A DNA stretch of 15,504 nucleotides from an uncultured Bacteroidales bacterium (lineage in GTDB: Bacteria > Bacteroidota > Bacteroidia > Bacteroidales > Muribaculaceae): assembly GCA_900554845.1 (NCBI GenBank), contig USIY01000029.1, forward strand, positions 1 to 15,504. Direction: 5' to 3'. This document shows positions 5,693 through 13,575 of this stretch, one piece after another. The notes beneath the pieces were generated by a model that was not told the origin of the DNA, made no database searches, and saw only the letters and a list, made by a program, of their open reading frames with translations. The first letter of the stretch is position 1. Every line of letters begins with the position of its first letter. The position numbers and the translations under genes are program-made.

Positions 5693-7327
5693 TCACTGAT
5701 TGCCGAGCTGCTCCAGATATGCGTCCACTTCCTCTGCTGTGGGGTCGACGGCTATGACAGTGCCGTTCGGATCCACCAAAACCATCCGGCCGCCGCTCAA
5801 CCCCGCGCCATAACGCTCCCATATGCGTCCGGCGTCGTTCAGCTCCACAAGATTAAGCCATGGATAGCTATCTTTTGCTATTGCTTTCTTCATGGCGTCG
5901 GTATTGCCGTTCTCACGCGCTATGCCCACCACCGTGAAGCCGCGGTCCTTCCATTTCTCATAGACCGGTACTAGCGCCTTGGAGTGCTCGCGGCAGGGAG
6001 CGCACCACGACGCCCAAAGATCAACCACCGCCGTTTTCCCCTGGATCAGTTCCGACAGATTATGAACATTTCCGTCAAGATCGGGAGCAGAGAAATCTGG
6101 TACTCGGTATCCCGGTTCAGCGGCCTCCTGACCCAGGAACTTTGCCAATACCTTGGTGTACTTATGGTTCGGGAACCGTTTCTGGTATACGTCTGCAAAA
6201 ATTGGCAGCAATTTCCGGAAATTAGGGTCGTTATACCGCATTTTGCTGTATATCAGGAAAAGGCCAACCGGCGATTTGTCATCGCGGATGAAATCACTCT
6301 CGATGGCCTCGACTTCTTTGGCAACCACTTCCGCACGCTTACCTGCCTCCGCAGTAGCCTCCAATCCTGCCGCGGTGAAAAATCCACCGCTTTCCTGAAG
6401 GCGTTCCAGTTGCTGATAAAGAGAATCCAATCGTTGTTCAGGGATGTCTTCCCCTGATTCCAGAATATCCCTTAGAGCATAAGCTTCGGGCGTGTAGAGT
6501 GCATGTGCGGCTTCCAGCGAGTCAACGCGATCGTTTATCCGTGCTTCGGCGAAGTGTCGGTTCTGCGATTCGAGGAAGTCATTGAGTCCCTGCGTCAACG
6601 GACCGCCCGCGATGCGTTTTTTTGCATCAGGATTATTGTCAGCCGGGATGTCTATATTAACGTCCACACCTTCCGTGAAGAATCTGTACATTGTCATGGC
6701 GCCACGCATGACCTCCGGGCCGGTGCACAGCATGTATACCTCCGGCTCATCGGTGGCAAGCGTATACCGGAACTTGCCGTCGCGCACGGGAACTATCCGG
6801 AACTTGTCCATACGGATATCGTCGCCGGCGGGAATCAGAATAAGCCATGAGGCCTCCGGGCGACCCTTGACACTGCCTGTGATATCGGTACGGATATTTC
6901 CCCTCGGCTGAATGCCGAGATTCAATCCGGAAACACTCCAGGGGGTGATGGAAGACTCCAACTCCTGGAAATCAACGATTGTGTCGGCCGGTGCAAGCGG
7001 AGGAAATATGAATGTTGCGCTGACGTAGGCGGAATCAGTAAGATACACTTTCTGATTCATTTGTATTCCTTCGACACTGCGGAGGGGATATTCCTTCCCT
7101 GTGCCATGACCACGAAGTAAAAAGTTGTCGGCGGCACTTACCCACTCGCCGGGACGGCCATAGATGTCGACGCTGACTCGTGTGGCCGTGTCGCTGAGTT
7201 CCACACGGGTTATGCCGAACGTCAAGGATGAAGACATCTTGAAATCAGGATTCTCAATCACTTTAGCGCCGATAGTCGCTGCTGCGCCCAATACCGCGAT
7301 TGACAATGCGGTTGTATATTTATTCAT
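5693..7327 (-). CDS. Exported TlpA-like thiol:disulfide protein with N-terminal extension
   Basis: This 544-residue protein has a short signal-like N-terminus (MNKYTTALSIAVLGAAATIGA), a long beta-rich domain of the DUF4369-like type found in Bacteroidetes TlpA proteins (about 30-230), a helical linker (about 250-350), and a C-terminal thioredoxin fold (about 400-544). The active site is WASWCAPC, with Cys at about 442 and 445. Such proteins reduce or rearrange disulfides in the periplasm. The usual cis-proline before the last core strand (GxP[TH]) is not visible; the sequence there is LSGGRMVLVDPNG, which would change substrate release. It follows the ATPase gene by 66 bp on the same strand without a strong promoter between them. 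No Rho-independent terminator is seen on its own strand. The substrate is unknown. Confidence 0.85.
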   Translation of the reverse strand: MNKYTTALSIAVLGAAATIGAKVIENPDFKMSSSLTFGITRVELSDTATRVSVDIYGRPGEWVSAADNFLLRGHGTGKEYPLRSVEGIQMNQKVYLTDSAYVSATFIFPPLAPADTIVDFQELESSITPWSVSGLNLGIQPRGNIRTDITGSVKGRPEASWLILIPAGDDIRMDKFRIVPVRDGKFRYTLATDEPEVYMLCTGPEVMRGAMTMYRFFTEGVDVNIDIPADNNPDAKKRIAGGPLTQGLNDFLESQNRHFAEARINDRVDSLEAAHALYTPEAYALRDILESGEDIPEQRLDSLYQQLERLQESGGFFTAAGLEATAEAGKRAEVVAKEVEAIESDFIRDDKSPVGLFLIYSKMRYNDPNFRKLLPIFADVYQKRFPNHKYTKVLAKFLGQEAAEPGYRVPDFSAPDLDGNVHNLSELIQGKTAVVDLWASWCAPCREHSKALVPVYEKWKDRGFTVVGIARENGNTDAMKKAIAKDSYPWLNLVELNDAGRIWERYGAGLSGGRMVLVDPNGTVIAVDPTAEEVDAYLEQLGNQ

Positions 7328-7393
7328 ATGTTAGTCAGATATAGTTGATTCGTGAGCAAGGATAATATTCCGGATGGGTGATATAAAGGGATA

Positions 7394-8950
7394 TCATTCC
7401 GCTTTCCAGGAAGTGATGTTGCGGGAGTGGGTGCTGAAGGAGATGCCGAGGCTCACCACCGGACGGGGATCACCTGCAAATTGCCGTGCATAGTCTTTCT
7501 CTTTGATCTGTGCAAGCGCCTGCTCGGGCGTACCGTCGCGTTTCAGTTCTATGATGTAGATGTAGTCGCGCATGCTCAGCAGAAGGTTGATCCGGCCTTG
7601 GGAGGTATGCCATTCCGGCCGTGCATCGATGCCAACAAGCATGAAGATGATGAACAGATTGTTCTCATAGTGTAATTCCGTGGCTTTCTCGGCAAATTCG
7701 TACGGGATGCCGGCCATGAATGTCTGCAGATGTTCCATAGCCTCGTCAATCCGTTTCTCATCAAGGAGCCGGCGTATTTCACGGACGTTGTTATAGATAG
7801 CAGTCTCGTCCTTTTTGAAATAATTACTTGCGAGATTCTCGAACAAACCTTTACGCACCTCTAAATTGGGAATACCCAAATGATAAAGATCAGGCCGTTC
7901 ATAACCTTTTATAGTCAGATAACCCGTTTGATATAGAAGAGCCGTGGGCTTGGAATTGAACAGATCGCTCGCCGACAGCGTTCTGCCCTCGACGGTCTCG
8001 TTGAACATGTCTGGCAGGAACTCATCGCTTTTCCGGATATGTCTGACAAGAAATTCCGGTGTGCCGCTCTGAAACCAATATGAACCGATTTTGACTTTTT
8101 TAAGAGCGTTCAGTAAACTGAACGGGTTGTAGACGTCCGTGCATTCTTCCGAGAAATGGTAACCGTCGTAATTTGCCTTAAGGAGGACGACTGCATGATC
8201 ATAGCTTACAGAATATTTTTTTGCCAGATCAGAAATTCCTTTATTAAAATTGGAGACAAGTTCATCTTCCGTTATGCCGCAAATGGTCGAAAATGCGTCA
8301 TCAAAAGATATGTCCTCAAGATTGTTGAGTCCGCTGAATATGGTCATCTTGCTGAAACGGCTCACGCCGGTAAGCATAGTGAAGCGGATATATTGGTCGA
8401 GATCCTTGATGTTGACGTAAATCGATTTTAGAAGCAGACGGTGCGCTTCACGTTTCTCCGGATCATGCAGAGTCTCAATCAGAGGGTTGTCGTATTCATC
8501 GATTAGAATCACCACAGGTCGACCTGTGGCATTATAGGCAGCCTTGATGATATTGCCGAAACGGGATGACAGGTCAGTGGAATGTATAGGGACATCATAC
8601 TGTTTCTCCCATTCCAGGAAACGATTATTCAATATTTCTTCAAGATTCCCTTCATCGGTGGAATGATAAGTGGCCAGGCTCAAGGCAAGCACCGGATATG
8701 GTTTCCATTCCGTTTCCAGTCCTTCGATGGCGAGGCCCTTGAAGAGACCCTTCTTTCCTTCGAAATATGCCTGAATGGTTGAGAGCAAGAGACTTTTGCC
8801 GAAGCGCCGTGGCCGCGAAAGAAAAACGCAGGTGCTGCTTGTGACGAGATTGTAGATAAGCTCAGTCTTGTCTACATAAAGATAGGAAAGCTCACGGAGT
8901 TTCTCGAAGCTTTGGATTCCAATAGGATAACGCACAGGAGTCTTTGCCAT
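7394..8950 (-). CDS. AAA-ATPase-like / PD-(D/E)XK family protein (DUF1703)
   Basis: At 518 residues it has the normal length of the AAA-ATPase_like plus PDDEXK_9 family, which is expanded in Bacteroidales and has no settled function. Visible parts are the N-terminal YPIGIQSFEKLRE..YVDKT motif, Walker A SRPRRFGKS (45-53), Walker B VVILIDEYDNPL (D151-E152), the TGVSRFSKMTIFSGLNNLEDIS sensor segment, and the C-terminal nuclease-like core GRINLLL...YIYIIELKRDG with QIKEKDYA behind it. The family core is GRxDxxL..ExK. Here the Asp is Asn (N455, codon at 7586-7588), while E468 and K470 remain, so nuclease activity is doubtful. Start: the first ATG lies about 15 nt downstream of the likely transcription start of a consensus promoter. 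Many paralogues usually exist per genome. Confidence 0.9.
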   Translation of the reverse strand: MAKTPVRYPIGIQSFEKLRELSYLYVDKTELIYNLVTSSTCVFLSRPRRFGKSLLLSTIQAYFEGKKGLFKGLAIEGLETEWKPYPVLALSLATYHSTDEGNLEEILNNRFLEWEKQYDVPIHSTDLSSRFGNIIKAAYNATGRPVVILIDEYDNPLIETLHDPEKREAHRLLLKSIYVNIKDLDQYIRFTMLTGVSRFSKMTIFSGLNNLEDISFDDAFSTICGITEDELVSNFNKGISDLAKKYSVSYDHAVVLLKANYDGYHFSEECTDVYNPFSLLNALKKVKIGSYWFQSGTPEFLVRHIRKSDEFLPDMFNETVEGRTLSASDLFNSKPTALLYQTGYLTIKGYERPDLYHLGIPNLEVRKGLFENLASNYFKKDETAIYNNVREIRRLLDEKRIDEAMEHLQTFMAGIPYEFAEKATELHYENNLFIIFMLVGIDARPEWHTSQGRINLLLSMRDYIYIIELKRDGTPEQALAQIKEKDYARQFAGDPRPVVSLGISFSTHSRNITSWKAE

Positions 8951-8970
8951 ATCAAATCCGGTATTTTCTA

Positions 8971-9001
8971 CAAAAATAATACTTTACGGGAACACTTGCA
9001 A
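8971..9001 (-). promoter_or_regulatory. Promoter of the AAA-ATPase gene
   Basis: Minus-strand TTG (8999-9001), a 20-bp spacer and TATTTTTG (8971-8978) fit the Bacteroidetes consensus. The leader would be only about 15 nt. The palindromic element at 9029-9222 begins just upstream of it. Confidence 0.6.
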
Positions 9002-9028
9002 GTCAAATATATTTTCGACAAAGACTTA

Positions 9029-9222
9029 GAGTGTGTTGGGTTTTAAACCGTTTTAACAATAAGGAGAGTGAGAAGTAAAACTTCAAATTAATCTTGAGGG
9101 CTTTTTTGGCTGATTTAGCCAAGTCTCTTCGGTCGCAATGTAGCAATTGCTTCCTCCGCGACTTGCGAACCCCTCTCAAAAAAGCCTCTCAATCTTAATT
9201 TGATTTAAAACTCAACACACTC
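9029..9222. mobile_element. MITE-like palindromic element, 194 bp
   Basis: The ends are GAGTGTGTTGGGTTTTAAA (9029-9047) and TTTAAAACTCAACACACTC (9204-9222), inverted repeats with one mismatch. The element is flanked by TTA at 9026-9028 and 9223-9225, a possible 3-bp target duplication. A second inner pair of arms (9083-9108 with 9177-9203) is also inverted, and the centre holds TTGGCT/AGCCAA (9106-9122) and GTCGC/GCGAC (9132-9162) stems, so the whole piece can fold into one long hairpin. There is no coding capacity. The left 45 bp recur, inverted, at 14598-14644. This fits a non-autonomous transposable element or a dispersed palindromic repeat, but no transposase with these ends is in the window. 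Confidence 0.6.
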
Positions 9223-9240
9223 TTAGGAACAGAAGAGATA

Positions 9241-9446
9241 TCGACATGTTGGCCGTAAGGCCAACAGTTTTGCCGGAGGTTTGGATAACCTCCTCTCCCT
9301 GGGTCGGCCCGGCGGTCGGGTAAGAGGTTTACTCGGCAGTTGGGTAGCCAACAATGTTTGGAAATAGTTGGCCGAAAGACCTCTGATATCGGACCTCCGG
9401 CGCGTGTTATGGAAAGGAGGTTCTCCAAACCTCCGGCCTTATGTCG
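9241..9446. repeat. Second palindromic cluster (REP-like hairpins)
   Basis: TCGACAT (9241-9247) is inverted at 9440-9446. Inside, a 21-bp unit at 9273-9293 is repeated inverted at 9416-9436 with one mismatch, and each copy is itself a hairpin (GGAGGTT-N5-AACCTCC). Further perfect hairpins are TGTTGGCC-GTAA-GGCCAACA (9247-9266) and GTTGG-GTAG-CCAAC near 9338-9351. AGAGGT/ACCTCT closes a larger loop in the middle. Together with the MITE-like element this fills the 595-bp divergent gap between the ATPase and msrAB genes. No ORF here is convincing, and no consensus promoter for msrAB is seen. Confidence 0.6.
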
Positions 9447-9545
9447 AGCCGCAAGGCCCTGGCTCCCGAATGAAGCATTGCGAGACTTATGGGTTTGCTT
9501 CAATGTATTGCGAACCTCCGCGACAAGAGATGCGTTAAAGTTTTG

Positions 9546-10637
9546 ATGCGTATAATGGTTATAATGACGATGATGTGCATGTTGCTGAGCGGATGCTCTG
9601 GGAGAGCCGCGGAGCATGACGGAAATCATCGAGAAGATAAAGAAGACAAGGATATGAAAGAGATCTATTTTGCCGGAGGATGCTTCTGGGGCACGGAGCA
9701 TTTCTTCTCAAAAGTAAAGGGAGTGACAGAGACCGAAGCGGGATATGCCAACAGCCGGGTTCCGTCGCCCACCTATCGTGAAGTATGCACAGGCACCACC
9801 GGAGCCGCCGAGACAGTGAAGGTGGTTTATGATCCTGACATCGTGTCGTTGCCGTTCCTTATCGATTTATATTTCAAGACCATTGATCCTACCATACTGA
9901 ACCGTCAGGGGAATGACGTCGGCACGCAATACCGCACCGGGATATATTATAACGATGCCGCTGACCGTGCCGTTATCGAAGAGTCTATGGATAGGGAAAA
10001 ACAGCATTATAACCGTCCGATAGTGGTGGAGACAAAGCCATTGGAGAATTTTTATCCGGCGGAAAACTATCATCAGCAATATTTGGAGAATAACCCCGGC
10101 GGTTATTGTCATATCGGTCCCGGACTGATGAAGCTTGCCGAGTCGGCTGAAGATCCTTATCTCAAGCAGAGTAAGGACAGCCTACGGCAAATAACAAAGT
10201 ACCGGAAACCCTCTGACGAGGAGTTACGTCATATACTGACCGCAGAGCAATATGCCGTCACGCAGCGGGGGGCTACCGAACGGCCGTTTGTCAACGAGTA
10301 CGACCATGAATTCCGCCCGGGCATATATGTGGACATAACGACCGGACAGCCGCTGTTCGTGTCGTCCGATAAGTATGACTCCGGATGCGGTTGGCCGGCG
10401 TTCAGCCGTCCCATATCGTCCGATGTATTGACCGAGCATATTGACAATTCACATGGCATGAGGCGTGTGGAGGTGCGTAGCAAGGTGGGGGACGCCCATC
10501 TCGGACATGTGTTTCCCGACGGTCCGCGTGACAAAGGGGGATTGAGATACTGCATCAACAGTGCCTCGCTCCGTTTCATCCCCGCATCAGAAATGGAGGC
10601 CGAAGGTTACGGCGAATACCTGCCGTTGGTGAAGTGA
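9546..10637 (+). CDS. msrAB: Lipoprotein peptide-methionine sulfoxide reductase MsrA-MsrB fusion
   Basis: This enzyme repairs oxidised methionine: the MsrA domain reduces S-sulfoxides and the MsrB domain R-sulfoxides. MsrA (about residues 38-190) has the catalytic GGCFWGTE with Cys46 and NYHQQYLENNPGGYC toward its end. MsrB (about 215-355) has DSGCGWPAF (Cys281, likely resolving) and GLRYCINSASLRF (catalytic Cys336). The MsrB zinc CxxC pairs are absent, as in many fusions. The start at 9546 gives MRIMVIMTMMCMLLSGC, a lipoprotein signal with lipobox LSGC (Cys17) and a charged linker, so the enzyme acts outside the cytoplasm on a membrane. An upstream ATG at 9489 would extend into repeat DNA and spoil the signal peptide, so it is not used. 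No partner thioredoxin gene is adjacent, but the TlpA-like protein is close by on the other strand. Confidence 0.93.
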   Translation: MRIMVIMTMMCMLLSGCSGRAAEHDGNHREDKEDKDMKEIYFAGGCFWGTEHFFSKVKGVTETEAGYANSRVPSPTYREVCTGTTGAAETVKVVYDPDIVSLPFLIDLYFKTIDPTILNRQGNDVGTQYRTGIYYNDAADRAVIEESMDREKQHYNRPIVVETKPLENFYPAENYHQQYLENNPGGYCHIGPGLMKLAESAEDPYLKQSKDSLRQITKYRKPSDEELRHILTAEQYAVTQRGATERPFVNEYDHEFRPGIYVDITTGQPLFVSSDKYDSGCGWPAFSRPISSDVLTEHIDNSHGMRRVEVRSKVGDAHLGHVFPDGPRDKGGLRYCINSASLRFIPASEMEAEGYGEYLPLVK

Positions 10638-10714
10638 TGTCAACTTTGCCGGATGAATGGATTCCTAATTTTTTATTTTCGCGTGTCACAAACTGATGTG
10701 GCGCGCGTACTTTA

Positions 10715-10731
10715 TATGAAGCAACTTCATA
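10715..10731 (+). promoter_or_regulatory. Small perfect hairpin before the DUF2807 operon
   Basis: TATGAAG-CAA-CTTCATA is a perfect 7-bp inverted repeat with a 3-nt centre, 20 bp before the ATG of the DUF2807 gene. It may be an operator or a leader hairpin. Upstream, TACTTTAT at 10709-10716 is only a poor -7 box, so the operon may use a different sigma factor, possibly its own ECF factor. Confidence 0.35.
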
Positions 10732-10750
10732 GGAATCAAAATATAAAGGA

Positions 10751-11656
10751 ATGAACATTAACAACATTATCAGAATGATGGCAGTGGCCTTGCTGATGAC
10801 AGGAGCAATGGCATGTAAGGCACAAAAAGATGGCGGCGGTTCTATAGATGCTGATGCACAGTCCGTTGCGTTACCGTCTTTTGACGCCATACATAACGAT
10901 TGCGCGGTAAGGCTGCATATCGCGCAAGGTAACCGTCAGAGCGTATGGGTGAAACATGCTCCGGATTGGCGCATAGAAGTGTCGGTGAGCGACAGAACTC
11001 TGAAACTCAAGGAAGAACAATCCTTTGGCCAACTGAATAAATGCGCGGAAGTATGGATTACAGTACCTGCATTGAAGTCGATCGGCAATAACGGCGCACT
11101 GTATGTCGACGGCAACAATATTAAAGGGAAGGAGTTGAGTGTCACCAATAACGGAGCGTTGACACTGAGCGGCGACAATCTTAATATTGGAATTCTGAAT
11201 TACAACAACAAGGGTTCCATAACGGAGAATCTCCGCGCGGACTGCAAGGAGGTGCATATAGATAACGTCGGCAGCTTTAAAACTCAGTTGACATTGGCTG
11301 GCAATGACATCTTTACGCTGAACAACAGAGGTTCTTATGGGGGCGACATAGAAATTGCTGGAAAGACCATAAATATTGAAAACGGAGGTGCCATGAACGG
11401 CGACATGGCCATACACGCCGCCACTCTTACATTCAACAATAATGGCAGCGGAACGCAGAAGATAAGTTTCTTCGGTGATGAAATGAATATCGACAACAAC
11501 GGTTCGGTAAATGTGGATCTGCAGGTGGATTGCAAGAAACTGCATGCCGAGAGCTCTGGAGTCTCGACACTTGTCATATCGGGCACTGCCGATGACACCC
11601 GGATTAAATCCGGTGGAATCAGCAATATAGACAGCAGTAAGCTTAACAGGTTTTGA
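10751..11656 (+). CDS. Exported DUF2807 (head GIN domain) beta-helix protein
   Basis: This 301-residue protein has an N-terminal signal (MNINNIIRMMAVALLMTGAMAC), possibly a lipoprotein though the lipobox AMAC is imperfect. It carries the DUF2807 fold: ALPSFDAIHNDCAVRLHIAQG at the start, VWITVPALKSIGNNGALYVDG, then repeated turns of about 20 residues marked by NNG[SA] or similar (TNNGALTLSG, NNKGSI, DNVGSF, NNRGSY, ENGGAM, NNNGSG, DNNGSV, ESSGVS), as in a right-handed beta-solenoid. The family is annotated as a putative auto-transporter adhesin, but no function is proven. It is the first gene of a four-gene unit; its stop overlaps the start of the ECF sigma gene. It may be the sensed envelope component or an output of that regulator. 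Confidence 0.85.
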   Translation: MNINNIIRMMAVALLMTGAMACKAQKDGGGSIDADAQSVALPSFDAIHNDCAVRLHIAQGNRQSVWVKHAPDWRIEVSVSDRTLKLKEEQSFGQLNKCAEVWITVPALKSIGNNGALYVDGNNIKGKELSVTNNGALTLSGDNLNIGILNYNNKGSITENLRADCKEVHIDNVGSFKTQLTLAGNDIFTLNNRGSYGGDIEIAGKTINIENGGAMNGDMAIHAATLTFNNNGSGTQKISFFGDEMNIDNNGSVNVDLQVDCKKLHAESSGVSTLVISGTADDTRIKSGGISNIDSSKLNRF

Positions 11657-12132
11657 AGGCGGAAGAGTTTCCACAGGAGGCAAGGCGTCTCAGGCCTGTT
11701 CTCGTTGCAATCGCACTCGACATTTTAGGCGACCGTGACGAGGCTGAGGACATCGTGCAGGATGTCTTGCTGAAGCTGTGGACCTTATGTCCGCAACTGC
11801 GCCTGCCTGTCGACACGCTTGCCTCGGTGGTGACACGTAATATGGCGCGTTCATGCCTGCGGCGCCGGCGCCCTGTCAGCGATGTTGCCGCTTTGGAAAT
11901 AAGCTACGACGACTCTTCTTCGGAGTGTGAGCAACGTCTTGACTGTATCATGAAGTGTATCGACGCATTGCCGACTTTTCAGCAGTTGGTCGTACGGCTC
12001 CGGCATATCGACGGTATGGATTACTCTTCGATAGCCCACGTAACTGGAAGCAGCGAGGCGGCTGTGCGTAAAGCCATAAGCCGAGCCAGGCAGACTATAA
12101 GACATCGATATTGGGAGGAGGATAAAAAATGA
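11653..12132 (+). CDS. ECF-type RNA polymerase sigma factor
   Basis: At 159 residues it is the normal length of an ECF sigma factor. Region 2 is IALDILGDRDEAEDIVQDVLLKLW (about 19-42), and region 4 is IDALPTFQQLVVRLRHIDGMDYSSIAHVTGSSEAAVRKAISRARQTIRHRY (about 103-153) with a clear helix-turn-helix. It directs RNA polymerase to a small regulon when released from its anti-sigma factor. The start is TTG at 11653, whose TG is shared with the TGA stop of the DUF2807 gene (TTGA). An in-frame TAA at 11644 excludes an upstream start, and no ATG/GTG follows before region 2. Its TGA stop overlaps the ATG of the next gene (ATGA). This points to tight translational coupling through the operon. Confidence 0.9.
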   Translation: MKAEEFPQEARRLRPVLVAIALDILGDRDEAEDIVQDVLLKLWTLCPQLRLPVDTLASVVTRNMARSCLRRRRPVSDVAALEISYDDSSSECEQRLDCIMKCIDALPTFQQLVVRLRHIDGMDYSSIAHVTGSSEAAVRKAISRARQTIRHRYWEEDKK

Positions 12133-12623
12133 AGGAAAAAGATATAAAATTATTGATAGAAAAATTTTTCGCCGGCGAGACATCGCTGTCGGAAGAGCGA
12201 AAGCTCTATATCTATTTCAAGAGGGGAAATGTGTCCGATAGTCTTAAGCAGTACCGTCCTATGTTCGTCGACCTTTTTCTGCTGCAGGAGCCCGTGGAAA
12301 AGTCGCCGCGCCGGAACTTTATCCGTTGGATTGCCGGGGTAGCCGCGTCTGTCGTGCTGTTGTCGGGTGGTTATATGGCATGGACTTCTTTCGAAACACA
12401 AGAATTGTACGCAAGTTATGGAGGCAGCTATATGATAGTGAACGGCAAGCGCATCGACAACCTGCGGGAAATAAAACCGTACATTGAGAATACTCTGTCG
12501 GACGCGCGTAACATCGAGCGGACTGCGGCGGCTCAGCCTTCCGTTTCCGATATTGAGCGCGACCTAATGGATAATATCAGCGATCCAGAGGAATTGGAGC
12601 GCATCAAACAACTGTTAAACTGA
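12129..12623 (+). CDS. Probable membrane anti-sigma factor
   Basis: This 164-residue protein has a short cytosolic N-terminal domain (MKEKDIKLLIEKFFAGETSLSEERKLYIYF, the usual opening of Bacteroidetes anti-sigma proteins), one membrane segment at about 64-86 (FIRWIAGVAASVVLLSGGYMAW) and a periplasmic C-terminal part with no FecR domain. It overlaps the sigma gene by 4 bp, the normal arrangement for a cognate pair. The likely role is to hold the ECF factor inactive until an envelope signal arrives. No family name is certain beyond this. Confidence 0.75.
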   Translation: MKEKDIKLLIEKFFAGETSLSEERKLYIYFKRGNVSDSLKQYRPMFVDLFLLQEPVEKSPRRNFIRWIAGVAASVVLLSGGYMAWTSFETQELYASYGGSYMIVNGKRIDNLREIKPYIENTLSDARNIERTAAAQPSVSDIERDLMDNISDPEELERIKQLLN

Positions 12624-12628
12624 GAAAA

Positions 12629-13015
12629 ATGAAACGCCTTATATCGTTAATGATCCTTATTGTGGCTGCCATTGCAACCACAGCGGCGCAAAACCACATT
12701 GATAGTCTGGTGGATAACTTCTCGTCCCAGGGCAACAGCACGTTTACTTCTGCAGTGGAGCGCGACAGTAAAACAAACCGTATAAAAAAGGTGGTTAAGA
12801 GACTGGTGACGGAAGGTAAGACATCAAATGAACTGCGCAAGGCTTTTGAAGCTGAAAAGCACATCGGTACGTTCTCCGAGAAGTTTGAGAACAATGTTCG
12901 CGTATTTATGCTCACAACACATGACAGCAGAACCAACCGCATCTATATGCTCCGCCTTGAGAATGAAAGATTCTACCCGAAGTCAGAAACAACCATAATA
13001 ATCAAGTTCAAATAG
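12629..13015 (+). CDS. Small exported protein, DUF5024-like
   Basis: This 128-residue protein has a clear signal peptide (MKRLISLMILIVAAIATTAAQ) followed by IDSLVDNFSSQGNSTFTSAVERD, IKKVVKRL and a C-terminal RIYMLRLENERFYPKSETTIIIKFK. The pattern resembles the DUF5024 proteins I know from Bacteroides, which are also found beside ECF sigma operons; the family name is from memory. It follows the anti-sigma gene by 5 bp and closes the operon. It is probably a periplasmic member or target of the same response. Function unknown. Confidence 0.7.
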   Translation: MKRLISLMILIVAAIATTAAQNHIDSLVDNFSSQGNSTFTSAVERDSKTNRIKKVVKRLVTEGKTSNELRKAFEAEKHIGTFSEKFENNVRVFMLTTHDSRTNRIYMLRLENERFYPKSETTIIIKFK

Positions 13016-13066
13016 TCCGGCCCCAGGATTGAAGCGCATCTTCGGGAACTGGATTGTATTACATCG

Positions 13067-13534
13067 TCAAAGGATGGTTTCGAGGCAGGTTTTCTGTGTG
13101 ACGAGTCCCATCCGGCGGTAGAATCCCATGGCTTTTTCGTTGCGTTCCCATACATTCAGGGTAAGGTTGTAGCAACCTTCCGCGAGGGCGTATTCCCTCA
13201 CATATTCGTAAAGGCGCCTGCCGACACTCTTCCCGCGAACATTCTCATCGACACATAGGTCGTCGATATAAAGAGTCTTTATCCGGCGCAGATGCCGGCT
13301 CCTTGTGTTGTCCTGAATCATGCAGAAACAATACCCGAGAATATGTCCCTCCTCGTCTGCATCCACAAAGACGGGGGTTGATGGATCGGCGAAAATCCGT
13401 TCAAGTTCAACAGCCGTATATTTGGTATGCCCTTCGATAAACAGGTCCGGGCGCCCTGCGGCATGCACGTCATTCACCTGTACAAGAAGTCTCAAAACTT
13501 CGTCAATATCCTTATATTCCGCTTTCCTGATCAT
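13067..13534 (-). CDS. GNAT family N-acetyltransferase
   Basis: This 155-residue cytosolic protein has the GNAT fold order: N-terminal MIRKAEYKDIDEVLRLL, a central strand (VFVDADEEGHILGYCFCMI), motif A with the acetyl-CoA pyrophosphate loop (LYIDDLCVDENVRGKSVGRRLYEYV, R-G-K-S-V-G), and motif B (LTLNVWERNEKAMGFYRRMGL). It transfers an acetyl group from acetyl-CoA to an amine. The acceptor is not readable and could be a small molecule, a protein N-terminus or an antibiotic. It stands alone with its own consensus promoter at 13576-13606 and converges with the ECF operon over a 51-bp gap. Confidence 0.88.
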   Translation of the reverse strand: MIRKAEYKDIDEVLRLLVQVNDVHAAGRPDLFIEGHTKYTAVELERIFADPSTPVFVDADEEGHILGYCFCMIQDNTRSRHLRRIKTLYIDDLCVDENVRGKSVGRRLYEYVREYALAEGCYNLTLNVWERNEKAMGFYRRMGLVTQKTCLETIL

Positions 13535-13575
13535 TTCCCGATATTCTAATTTTTCATTGTCACCGTAAAAGTTTT

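Noticed and set aside
9195..9701. 168-codon minus-strand ORF
   Set aside because: Covers the palindromic repeats and the 5' end of msrAB in antisense; composition is that of repeat DNA and no family is visible.
10871..11683. 270-codon minus-strand ORF
   Set aside because: Antisense of the DUF2807 gene, whose repeated NNGS turns are clearly the coding frame.
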